64,000 bases of DNA from Helicobacter canis (GTDB taxonomy: Bacteria; Campylobacterota; Campylobacteria; Campylobacterales; Helicobacteraceae), in contig NZ_UGHV01000001.1 of the NCBI RefSeq assembly GCF_900451095.1, positions 372,001 to 436,000 on the forward strand, written 5' to 3'. Position 1 is the stretch's first letter, and each line of letters begins with the position of its first letter. Position numbers and translations under genes: made by a program. The notes under the pieces were generated by a model that was not told where the DNA came from, did not search any database, and saw only the letters and a list, made by a program, of their open reading frames with translations. Positions 36,001-43,844 of this stretch are shown here, piece after piece.

Positions 36001-36039
36001 GTTACAGAAGCGTGGGATTTAGCCCTAGCAATAACATAG
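33022..36039 (+). CDS. HerA/FtsK-type ATPase (DUF87-like) with Ser/Thr-rich linker
   Basis: 1005 residues. An N-terminal domain (1-220) of mixed fold leads into a low-complexity Ser/Thr/Gly/Gln linker (about 225-335), then a DUF87/HerA ATPase: Walker A ITGVTGSGKTTTTQ (about 512-524), Walker B IIVIEEAHRLL (about 750-760) and the HerA-like ADQIPNKLTPEVLKNTNTK (about 795). The C-terminal 120 residues are helical. HerA-type motors are hexameric translocases and occur in several defence systems with a nuclease or other effector; no nuclease is obvious here. AAAGGA precedes ATG. The stop codon ends exactly at the first base of the right 80-bp repeat. Confidence 0.87.
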   Translation: MINLTSLPQTLQSKHHYHSSDTALTYKPVLKELDHLDCVLYRISSVTYHKDTDAPQMQALENVLSSLRIPGINIIYLMLGDKNGVEFYYGVARDYMSDRELKLSIKDIAREILAPSIKGNFRGSKLIELDRVQKEQLLQKIQHSTASSVIEGVPGVIEEENFQGADRLADTMINIDSVQDSSFGFMVIASCVNYKEVDSIKTQIYEIYRAIACFAKESVQIGSSDGTSTSEGISKSTSTSESHTQGTSTNQSTSSSHSTSHSQTQGRNESKSITKGTNDSRSSGTNHSQSTSTSGDYKSNSSSAGESVSTSSSTQTGTSHTTGTQKGSSQASTREIVNKYFANWQEYIDEILLPRLDYASGKGLFASGIFCFSNSQVVLHKLQNTVISLFSGQKGNKIPLRAFLLESTSTARKAYTNLQLPHLQAPEQNALVPLSSQSSDKLANWLSTKELGLLLGLPKKDVIGLELREEVEFGLNFTPFDKQITLGHLIQSGNKTTKQVGIDREALDRHIFITGVTGSGKTTTTQTLLLKSTLPFLVIEPAKTEYRILRRNFGDELLVFTLGKDNALPFRLNPFEFFPHESITSRIDMIRASIEAAFDMEAAIPQLIEQAIYKSYADKGWNIASNENAFFDEPWADGVYAFPTLSDVLANIEAVVEAQGFGDEAGRLKGEYIGSIKARLGSLVLGSKGFMLDTKRSLDFVELLSKKVVLEMEEIRNGAEKSLVMGLVLGHLLEAIKARFKHSPSKEAQHIIVIEEAHRLLSKFQPGDNPSKKQAVESFADMLAEVRKYGECLIIADQIPNKLTPEVLKNTNTKIVHKLFAQDDKQAVSSTIALEEEQMEFLSRLEKGVAAVFSSGFHKAVLVEITPHSNTSQAIVDESELEPSVYGLYADSYQRGIVLGSQFLSKPSWEDIKQLLKLQRKLIYALGAWCKNKNRPPYSPKLQADLQESRKYFDDELIARILLLANDFAKDETQLEQKLEKACKLLQGYGVGEVTEAWDLALAIT

Positions 36040-36118
36040 ATTTAAGCAAGCACTGCTATAATCGCGCTTTATTTCCCCGCACACACCATACTTTAAAGGA
36101 TAGCGATGAGAATCCTAG
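36039..36118 (+). repeat. 80-bp direct repeat, right copy
   Basis: Identical to 26390-26469. It carries TATAAT (36057-36062), AAAGGA and the first codons of the carbamoyltransferase, so it is the functional promoter here. The two copies bound a 9,649-bp unit that holds the whole Hsp70/HerA operon. Confidence 0.9.
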
Positions 36119-39100
36119 GGATTTCTGCTTACTACCACGATAGTGCTATCGCGCTTTTAGAAAATGATCGCATTGTATTTGCTCTGCAAGAGGAGCGACT
36201 CTCGCGCATTAAGGCTGATAGTGCGTTTCCTAAACTATCCATTGAAGCGGCATTGAACTACACTGCATTACAAACGGGGGGGGGGGGGGGCAAACTAGGC
36301 GCGTAGGCTTTGGGGCAACCGCAGACTCTTGCTCTACCCTAAAATCCATAAAAAGCACCACTAGCAATACCGCAAATCTTAGAATCTTTGAAGAAGAAAA
36401 TGGGGTTGAGTGTGAAAAATCCCACCGCGAGCAGCTTTCCCTAGAATCCACTTTTGAAAATGTCCCAACTCTCAACGAGCAGCCAAAGGATTCTAGGATT
36501 TGCGATGAGAAAACAAGCGAAGCGGTGCAAGGCGGAGCCGCAGCAGGTTTCTTTAGTAAATCGGGGCTTTTCAAGGACTCTCAAGGGCGCGCACTTGGGG
36601 TGCGTAACCGCCGAGAGTCCGCAGAAATCGCCGATTTATCGCGCAAAGCCGAATCCATAACACTAGACTCTATCGATTCTTTTGTCTTCTACGACAAACC
36701 CTTTCTCACTTTTGAACGCCTACTTGAAACCTACTTCGCCACCGCACCAAAGGGCTTTCTAAGCTTTGTCAAGGCTATCCCGGTGTGGTTATCAACTAAA
36801 CTTTTCTTAAAAGAGACAATTGCAAGGGAGCTAGAATCTCTATATAAAAAGCTCTATCCGCAAAAAAGCAAACAAGAGATAAAGGCGTTTAAACAAAAAG
36901 TGCTAGATAATCTCTACTTTAGCGAACATCACTTAAGCCATTGTAGTTCCGCATTTTTCCCAAGTCCTTTTAGAGATGCGGGGATTTTGACCCTTGATGG
37001 CATAGGTGAATGGGCGACTACAACGATTGCTAGGGGATTGGATAATCATATTGAGATTTTACAAGAGCTGCATTTTCCGCATTCTTTGGGGCTTTTATAC
37101 TCTGCTTTTACTTATTATCTAGGCTTCAAAGTCAATTCTGGTGAATATAAAGTAATGGGTCTAGCCCCTTATGGTGAGCCAAAATTTGTGGAGACTATCA
37201 AAACACATTTAATTGATATGAAGCCTGATGGGAGCTTTTCACTCAATATGAAATATTTCTCCTACACTTATGGGCTAAAGATGACAAATGCCAAGTTTGA
37301 CAGCCTTTTCCACGCACAAAGAAGCCCGGAATCTAAGCTAGAGCAAGTCCATATGGACATAGCCGCAAGCCTGCAAGTTGTTACTGAAGAGATAATGATA
37401 GCTCTAGCTCGCACCACAGCTAGGCTAAGTGGCAGTAGAAATCTCGTCCTTAGCGGTGGTGTCGCGCTTAATTGCGTAGGTAATGGCAAGATTTATCAAA
37501 AGCTTATTAAAGAAGAAAAGCTGCTCGATCATATTTGGGTCCAGCCGGCAAGTGGAGATGCAGGAAGTGCGGTGGGGTGTGGGTTGGCTTACTACCACAT
37601 AGAATGCAAACAGCCCAGATATAGGGATTCAGCTTTTGGGCTAGAATCGAGGATTTCATCGCCGCGCTGCGTCGATAGACACCCAAGTCTTATCTCCTTG
37701 CGCGGCTCGAAAAGCCACGATTCTAGCTCCAAAATCTTAGAATCCCGCAGTGGCTTTACAAAACAAGCTGAAACCAAAACCACCGCCCTAGAATCCACTT
37801 TTGAAAGCCCCACCGCAAAACAAGCGACAGCGGTGCAAGGCGAAGCCGAAGCAGGTTTCTTTAGAATTCCTAGAATCCTTGAAGAAGAAAAAGGGGCTGA
37901 GTGTGAAAAATCCGCTTCATCGTCATCGCGAGCCGATGAAGTCGGCGTGGCGATCCATAAAGGCACAAAAGTGGATTCTAGTGCAAAAATGGATTGCCAC
38001 GCCGCTGCTACCGCAGCGTCTCGCAATGACAGAAAAAACGCCGCTAGTGAAAACGCAGTTTCTTTAGAAAAAGTGGATTCTAGGGAAAACGCCAAAAATG
38101 TAAGCAAGCAGCCAAAGGATTCTAGGATTTTGGAGCTAGAATCGGGGCTTTCAAACGCCGCAAATATAAAGGGTCGCAGGCGGCAGGATTTGGGTGATAG
38201 AATCGTGGCTTTGCAAGGCGATTCAAGGGCGCATACTAGAGCGTATGTAACCGCAGAATCGCCGCAGCAATCCGCGATTCTAGCCCCAAAGCCAACGCCA
38301 AAGATAAGCCCAAGCAATTCTAAGATTTGTGATGAGAAATGTGGGTTGCAAGGAAAATCGCAAGGGAGTTACCTAAAGGGTAATGACTGCAGCGATTTTT
38401 TGCAGCTCCCACATTTATCGCACAAAGCTGAATTGCCCCTACAAGATTCTATGCAGGGAAGCTATTTAGGGCTATCCTACTCCAACGACGAAGTCCAAGC
38501 CGCGCTAGACTCCCTAAACGCGATTTATGAAAAGCACAGCTTTGACACGATTAAAACACTTACCGCTAAGGCATTAAGCGAGGGCAAAGTCGTAGGCTGG
38601 CATCAAGGGCGGTGTGAGTTTGGACCTAGGGCATTGGGGGCTAGATCGATTCTGGGCGATCCACGCAACACCACAATGCAAAAGACAATGAATCTAAAGA
38701 TTAAATATAGAGAATCTTTCCGCCCATTTGCCCCAAGTGTGCTGGACTTTGCCATTAATGAGTGGTTTGAGTGTGATTATATAAGCCCTTATATGCTGCT
38801 TGTAGCCCCTGTGAAAAGGGAGAAATGCTACCCACTTACCAAAGAGCAAAAAGAGCTTTTTGGCATAGAAAAGCTAAATATTATTAGAAGCGAGATCCCA
38901 AGCGTTACGCATATTGACTATTCTGCCAGAATCCAGAGCGTGCATAAAGAGACAAATCCGCGTTATTACGCTTTGATAGAGGAGTTTTATAAGCTTAGCG
39001 GTGTGCCTGTGCTAGTGAATACGAGCTTTAATGTGCGGGGTGAGCCTATGGTGTGTAGCCCTTATGATTCTTATGCGTGTTTTATGGGGACGGAGATGGA

Positions 39101-39200
39101 TCTGCTAGTGATAGAAGATTTTATTCTTTATAAAGAGAAACAGCCACAAGAGCATATCGCAAAGTTTAGGGATATTAAAGACAAATACGAGCTGGATTAA
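36106..39200 (+). CDS. NodU/CmcH-type carbamoyltransferase, phase-variable and out of frame
   Basis: Transfers a carbamoyl group from carbamoyl phosphate to a sugar, here probably a surface glycan. The Kae1-like start MRILGISAYYHDSAIALLEN, metal ligands HHLSHCSSAFFPS, LSGGVALNCVGNGK, and the C-terminal domain GRCEFGPRALGARSILGDPR are intact. Two repeat insertions are present (about 36270-36660 and 37620-38450). At G15 (36276-36290) the first 66 codons are out of frame with the rest; G13 or G16 would give one frame of about 1030 residues. In the present sequence it reads as OFF, apart from possible internal starts such as GTG 36525, which would lack the N-terminal metal-site strand. Confidence 0.85.
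36276..36290 (+). repeat. G15 phase-variation tract in the carbamoyltransferase
   Basis: Fifteen G residues at codon 58. Reading from ATG 36106 leads to TAG 18 bp after the tract; the frame open from the tract to 39200 is entered when the tract has 13 or 16 G. Confidence 0.85.
37620..38450. repeat. Second repeat insertion in the carbamoyltransferase
   Basis: About 830 bp in frame, between the N- and C-terminal domains (after AYYHIECKQP and before MQGSYLGLSYSNDEV). It contains a GCCGCGC-stem hairpin element (about 37672-37716), a CTAAAGAAAC/GCTTGTTTT element (about 37815-37864), GTCATCGCGAGC palindromes (37918-37960, 37988-38035), the GGCGATTC-stem hairpin (38217-38263) and a GAGTTACC-core hairpin (38320-38420). 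Confidence 0.85.
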
Positions 39201-39209
39201 GGAGCGAAG

Positions 39210-40484
39210 ATGAGATATAGCAAATTAAGCATAAAAATGCGTGGGCTACTATGGGCTTTGGTGTGGATTCTAGCAAGCATAGCGACTCTAAAGCTAGATA
39301 GCGTGCTAAAGGGTCGCGCAGGCTTTGGGATCTTGCCTTTTGCGCTAATTAGCTTAGGGGCTTTAGGGCTGCTAATCTACCTTGCCATAGTCTCAAAGCG
39401 CAAATCCCTTAAGCTCGCACTCTCTTATCTCACCATACTCCCACTTTGCATAATCATAGGCGAGCTGTATGGCTACTACACGCTAGAATCCACTTTTGAG
39501 CAAGATCCTTGCGCTGCTAGCACAAGCGGCACTTATGCGAGTGATTACTTCACCCCAAGCCCTATCACAGGCTACAAAGGCAAGCCAAGCATCACCGCCA
39601 CCGCGCATAAAACCACGCATAATGGCACAACTATCTACAATGTCTCCTACACCACCGATGAGTTTGGCTGGCGGATCACGCCTAGTAGTAAAGTGGATTC
39701 TAGCTCTTGTGTGCTGTTTTTTGGCGATAGTTTTACCATAGGTGAAGGCGTGCAGGATAATGAAACCCTGCCCTTTTACTTTGGCACACACACAAATGCT
39801 AGGATCTATAATTTCGGCTTCCACGGCTATGGACCCCACCAAGCCCTAGCCCTTGTGCAAAGCGGCGAGGTAAAGCGCGTAGTCAAAGACTGCGCGAGCG
39901 TGCTAGCTATCTATGAGAGCTTGCCCGGGCATATCGCTAGGGCTAGTGGCTTTTCATCGTGGGAGCAAGGCACAAATGCCCCTAGATTCTCCCTTGATCC
40001 TAGTGGCTCTCTAGTGTGGGGCAATGCATATTTGCATACAAGTCCCTTGCTAGCCAAGCTTGCCCCTAAGCTCCAAGCCCGCCTAGCACAAAGCTATCTC
40101 TACAAGCTTCTTGCCCCTGTGTATAGCTATGATGAGAGCCATAACGCCCTGTATTTTGCGATTATTGGCGCGCTGCAAAAGCAGCTACAAGAGCAGTTTA
40201 ATGCACGCTTTGCGCTTGTGCTGTGGGACTCTAGTGATGTAAGCGATGAGATAGAGCGCAAGGAGTCGCACGCGATTACTAAGCATTTTGCAAACGGCTT
40301 AGGGGGGGGGGCAATGGATTTAGTGCTAGCTAGCGAGATTTTGCCCAACTATAAGCAGCAAAGGGAAGCCTACGCGATCCATAGCTGTGATTTACACCCA
40401 AATGCTCGGGCAAATGCGCAGATCGCGGAGTTTATCGCCGAGCGGATAGAAAGCGGCAGCATAAAGGCAAAAAGTGGATTCTAG
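39210..40484 (+). CDS. SGNH/GDSL-type membrane-anchored hydrolase-like protein 1
   Basis: 424 residues: three N-terminal helices (about 10-95) and a periplasm-facing SGNH-like domain with block I VLFFGDSFTIGEG (Ser nucleophile in GDSF) and a C-terminal DLHPNARANAQIAEFI carrying the catalytic Asp/His pair. Such proteins in glycan loci are esterases or O-acetyl-transfer partners. Two repeat words encode YTLESTFEQD and SSKVDSSSC. A G10 tract (40302-40311) within NGLGGGAMD keeps the frame open now and could switch it off. AAGGAG precedes ATG, 9 bp after the carbamoyltransferase stop. Confidence 0.82.
   Translation: MRYSKLSIKMRGLLWALVWILASIATLKLDSVLKGRAGFGILPFALISLGALGLLIYLAIVSKRKSLKLALSYLTILPLCIIIGELYGYYTLESTFEQDPCAASTSGTYASDYFTPSPITGYKGKPSITATAHKTTHNGTTIYNVSYTTDEFGWRITPSSKVDSSSCVLFFGDSFTIGEGVQDNETLPFYFGTHTNARIYNFGFHGYGPHQALALVQSGEVKRVVKDCASVLAIYESLPGHIARASGFSSWEQGTNAPRFSLDPSGSLVWGNAYLHTSPLLAKLAPKLQARLAQSYLYKLLAPVYSYDESHNALYFAIIGALQKQLQEQFNARFALVLWDSSDVSDEIERKESHAITKHFANGLGGGAMDLVLASEILPNYKQQREAYAIHSCDLHPNARANAQIAEFIAERIESGSIKAKSGF
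40302..40311 (+). repeat. G10 tract in SGNH gene 1
   Basis: Ten G residues inside the coding sequence, in frame (ON) at the present length. Gain or loss of one base would remove the C-terminal catalytic Asp/His segment. Confidence 0.75.
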
Positions 40485-40889
40485 GAGCAACGCCCTTTTA
40501 TTGTCATTGCAAGCTTTGGCGCAAGACAAAGCACGGCGATCTATACACACAAAACACACCCTAGAATCCACTTTTATCTCACAAGCTGACTTCTCTCTGT
40601 CATCGCGAGCCGATCAACCCCTTTTCCCGTCATCGCGAGCCGATGAACCCCATTTCCTGTCATCGCGAGCGAGTGAAACGAGCGTGGCGATCCACAAAGG
40701 CGCAAAAGTGGATTCTAGGAAAGCTGCAAATGTAAGCAAGCAGGCAAAGGATTCTAGGATTTTTGATGAGAAATGTGGGTTGCAAGGAAAATCGCAAAGG
40801 AGTTACCTTAGCGGTAATGACTGCAGCGATTGTCCGCCGCTCCCGCATTTATCGCGCAAAGCCAAATCCACTAACTAAAAGGAGCTATT
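40485..40889. repeat. Intergenic repeat block between SGNH 1 and the SxtJ-like gene
   Basis: 405 bp of palindromes: three consecutive GTCATCGCGAGC half-units (40598-40690), CTAGAATCCACTTTT words, and a hairpin with GAGTTACC core (about 40745-40865). An open frame of 134 codons runs through it but is repeat translation only. The block closely matches 42598-42886 after the second SGNH gene. Confidence 0.8.
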
Positions 40890-41258
40890 ATGAGTGCTTA
40901 TGACTTACGCATATTCTTAAGCATTTGGGCGGGGATTTTTGCCCTCTTCCTACTCTCTGGAGTCCTTCTACACGATCATTATAGAATCTGGGCGATTACA
41001 GGGCTTGGCATAGCCCTAGCCTTGCAAGCTTACCCCAAGCTTGCCACACCACTCTATATCGCGCAGATAAAAGTCGGCAGCGTGATGGGCTGGTGCATTT
41101 CTCGCGCATCGCTGGTGGTGCTGTATTTTTGCGTGTTTGTGCCTTTGGGGCTGGTGTTTAAGCTAGCTAGGCGCGATATTCTCGCCCCCAAGCTTCATAA
41201 TGACAGCTACTTCATCAAGCGCGACAAGCAGCCCACAAGTATGAAAAACCAATTCTAA
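40890..41258 (+). CDS. SxtJ-like small membrane protein
   Basis: 122 residues with three hydrophobic segments (about 10-30, 34-50, 80-102) and the family-typical end YFIKRDKQPTSMKNQF. SxtJ-type proteins are found beside carbamoyltransferases, SGNH proteins and DUF5989 proteins, exactly the neighbours seen here. AAGGAG precedes ATG. The biochemical role of the family is not established. Confidence 0.8.
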   Translation: MSAYDLRIFLSIWAGIFALFLLSGVLLHDHYRIWAITGLGIALALQAYPKLATPLYIAQIKVGSVMGWCISRASLVVLYFCVFVPLGLVFKLARRDILAPKLHNDSYFIKRDKQPTSMKNQF

Positions 41259-41268
41259 AGGAAGCACG

Positions 41269-42597
41269 ATGAGATGGCACAAACCCCTAACGCTCACGCT
41301 GTGGATTCTAGCTTGGCTTGGCACTAGTGCCATAGTGCTAAAGCTAGATGGAGTGTGTATGCAGAAATTTGAGTATAGTATCTTGCCATATATGTGGATT
41401 AGCGCGGCACTCACGCTACTTCTCATCTACTTCGCGCGTAAATCCCGCACGGAAGCCCTTAAGCTCACGCTCTCATATCTCACCATACTCCCACTTTGCA
41501 TAATCGCAGGCGAAGGCTTTTTCTACTACAAAAAGCTTGCTATAAGCAGCTCTCGGCTTACACAGCCGCACGAGATTTTGGGCTTTGCCAATACGCCCAA
41601 TCTCTTTATACAAACTCCTTTTTCAGTCGATGGCAAGCTTGTCTATGATCCCACTTACACGCACGATACTTATGGCAATCGCATAACCCCACACAACAAC
41701 GACTCTAAAGCCTGTATCAATATTTATGGCGGTAGCTTCGCCTATGGCTCGGGACTTAGCGATGATGAGACTCTAGGAGCATTTTTAGCCAAAGATCTGC
41801 CACATTTCCATATCAATAACTTTGGCATAGGTGGCGCAGGGGCACATACAATGCTAGCGCGATTAGAATTTGATCTTGACAAGCAAGCACTATCACAATG
41901 CCAAGAAAATATCTTTTTCTACATCATTATCCCACATCATATTTATCGCGCATTAGGCGCGGTGCTAGGTCCAAAATACACGCTAGATCCTACCGGCACA
42001 CCGCGATACCAAGGCGTATTTACCAAAGAAGCGCAAAAGCCCTTCTATAAAGAAGACTACACAACGCCAAAGCCCTTTACTATACAAGAAAAGCTCATAA
42101 ACCAGCTTGAAAAATCATATATAGTTAAGTTCATCTCAAACCCTAGTCAAAACTATGATTCTAAAGATCTCTTAGCCTTAGAGTCGTATCAAATCGGTGT
42201 CGCCTCTCACCCTGACATTAATTTACCCATTAAAGATACGCAGCCCTACTTCGCCATTGTGGCTAAAATCCAAGCCATTTTGCGCGAGCGATACAACGCG
42301 CCGCTTTATGTGCTTGTGTATGACTACGATATGCACGCGCAGTTTTTAGACAGATACGATAGCCTAATACAAGAGAGCCTAGCGCAAATGGGCATAAAGT
42401 TTTGGACAATGAGCGAGATTCTAGGAGATGAGTATAAGCAGGACTTAGCGCGGGTTAAGCGCGGGGATTTGGAGCATTTCGCTTATCGTATCTCGCGCTG
42501 GGATACCCACCCAAACGCTAGAGCAAATGCGCAGATCGCGGAGTTTATCGCCGCACGGATAGAAAGCGGCAGCATAAAGGCAAAAAGTGGATTCTAG
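41269..42597 (+). CDS. SGNH/GDSL-type membrane-anchored hydrolase-like protein 2
   Basis: 442 residues, paralogous to the protein at 39210-40484: three N-terminal helices with the shared segment LSYLTILPLCII, then an SGNH-like domain with INIYGGSFAYGSG (GGSF rather than GDSF, so the usual Asp after Gly is replaced) and the C-terminal DTHPNARANAQIAEFI. The last 30 residues and the 3' flank are almost identical to those of paralogue 1, suggesting gene conversion. It has no poly-G tract. AAAGGAAG precedes ATG. Confidence 0.8.
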   Translation: MRWHKPLTLTLWILAWLGTSAIVLKLDGVCMQKFEYSILPYMWISAALTLLLIYFARKSRTEALKLTLSYLTILPLCIIAGEGFFYYKKLAISSSRLTQPHEILGFANTPNLFIQTPFSVDGKLVYDPTYTHDTYGNRITPHNNDSKACINIYGGSFAYGSGLSDDETLGAFLAKDLPHFHINNFGIGGAGAHTMLARLEFDLDKQALSQCQENIFFYIIIPHHIYRALGAVLGPKYTLDPTGTPRYQGVFTKEAQKPFYKEDYTTPKPFTIQEKLINQLEKSYIVKFISNPSQNYDSKDLLALESYQIGVASHPDINLPIKDTQPYFAIVAKIQAILRERYNAPLYVLVYDYDMHAQFLDRYDSLIQESLAQMGIKFWTMSEILGDEYKQDLARVKRGDLEHFAYRISRWDTHPNARANAQIAEFIAARIESGSIKAKSGF

Positions 42598-42886
42598 GAG
42601 CAACGCCCATTTTCTGTCATCGCAAGCCGATGAACCCCTTTTCCCGTCATCGCAAGCCGATGAACCCCTTTTCCCGTCATCGCGAGCGAGTGAAACGAGC
42701 GTGGCGATCCACAAAGGCGCAAAAGTGGATTCTAGGATTTTTGACGAGAAATGTGGGTTGCAAGGACAATCGCAAAGGAGTTACCTTAGCGGTAATGACT
42801 GCAGCGATTGTCCGCCGCTCCCGCATTTATCGCAAAAAGCCAAATCCACCAGCCAAAATCCAACATCAAACTAAAAAGGAGCAGTA
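42598..42886. repeat. Repeat block between SGNH 2 and the DUF5989-like gene
   Basis: 289 bp matching 40485-40889 in order: tandem GTCATCGCAAGC half-units (42617-42700), TAGGATTTTTGACGAGAAATG, then a hairpin with stem GGACAATCGC (42764-42773) paired to GCGATTGTCC (42804-42813) around the GAGTTACC core. No gene seen. Confidence 0.8.
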
Positions 42887-43036
42887 ATGAACCTAATCAA
42901 AGAGCTATGGGCGTTTTTGAAAGAGCGCAAGAAATTTTGGCTTTTCCCTGTGATTGTGGTGATGCTTTTCTTAGGTGCGCTTATTGTGCTGGCTAAGGGC
43001 TCAGCAGTTGCGCCGTTTATTTATACGATTTTTTAA
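42887..43036 (+). CDS. DUF5989-like 49-residue membrane protein
   Basis: A 49-residue protein with a charged amphipathic start (MNLIKELWAFLKERKKFW), one membrane helix (PVIVVMLFLGALIVLAKG) and the end SAVAPFIYTIF, which is the recognisable DUF5989 pattern. It has an AAGGAG ribosome-binding site. In other bacteria this family sits with carbamoyltransferase, SxtJ-like and SGNH genes, as here. Function unknown. Confidence 0.85.
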   Translation: MNLIKELWAFLKERKKFWLFPVIVVMLFLGALIVLAKGSAVAPFIYTIF

Positions 43037-43844
43037 CGCAAAGGGATTTGTGGGATTCGGCTTTGGGTGAGCAATGCGGCAGTGTTGCGCGTTATGGCAA
43101 AGGCACGATCGCCAAGATCGCTAACCTTCCACAAAAACGCCAAAGCTCCCACAGCCCCACCGCAATTCCTAGAATCCTTGAAGAAGACAATCGTGCCTCG
43201 TGTGAAAATCCGCAAAAGTGGATTGCCACGCGGATTTTCAATCCGCTCGCAATGACAAAAAAATAGCCCTTGTGAAAAAGTGGATTCTAGGATTTTTAAC
43301 AAAAACGCCAAAAATGTAAGCGAGTCGCAGGCGGAAGCAGTTGAGATGAAAAATCGTGGCTTTCTAAAGAAACATCGGCACAGCCTAAGCGGTATCCCTT
43401 GTTTTCAAGGCAGCTTTCTTGAGTAAAGCCAAATCGCCTAAAACACTACAGGCGGCAGAATTTTAAAAACGGATTCTAGTGCAAAACGATTCTAAGAATT
43501 GCAGTGGGGCTGTGGGAGCTTTGCGCGTTATGGTAAAGGTTAGCGATCTTGGCGATCGTGCCTTTGCCATAACGCGCAACACTGCCGCATTGCTCACCCA
43601 AGGCTAAATCGCCTAAAAAGCCACAGGCGGCAGGATTTTTGAGATAGAATCGGGGCTTTGCGAGCGCGTGCAAGGGCGCATACTTGGGCGTATGTAACCG
43701 CAGGGCGCGCGAAGCAATCGCCGATTCTAGCCAAAAAGCCAACGCCCACAACCTAAAGCGGTTTAATGAGTTTTTAAGGGGGGGGGAGTAGCATTCCCAC
43801 CCAAATCCCAAGTGCTAGCCCTAGCACTAGGACTAAGGATAAGA
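43037..43844. repeat. Large intergenic repeat block with G9 tract
   Basis: About 800 bp without a convincing gene, between the DUF5989-like and ATP-grasp genes. It holds two inverted copies of GTGAGCAATGCGGCAGTG...CGCTAACC (43063-43128 and about 43532-43602), a GTGGATTGCC...GCAATGAC palindrome (43216-43257), a CGCGCATAC-type hairpin (about 43655-43710) and G9 (43778-43786). Confidence 0.75.

Noticed and set aside
26390-36118. Prophage or IS-type mobile element
   Set aside because: No integrase, transposase, structural phage gene or inverted terminal repeat was found; the direct repeat is a copied promoter and not a tRNA-type attachment site.
36525-39200. Carbamoyltransferase starting independently at GTG 36525
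   Set aside because: This start lies in repeat DNA, has no ribosome-binding site and would miss the N-terminal strand and metal-site residues coded at 36106-36270.
40474-40878. Open frame of 134 codons after SGNH gene 1
   Set aside because: It begins inside the SGNH gene and runs through repeats; the same words occur at many loci in other frames.
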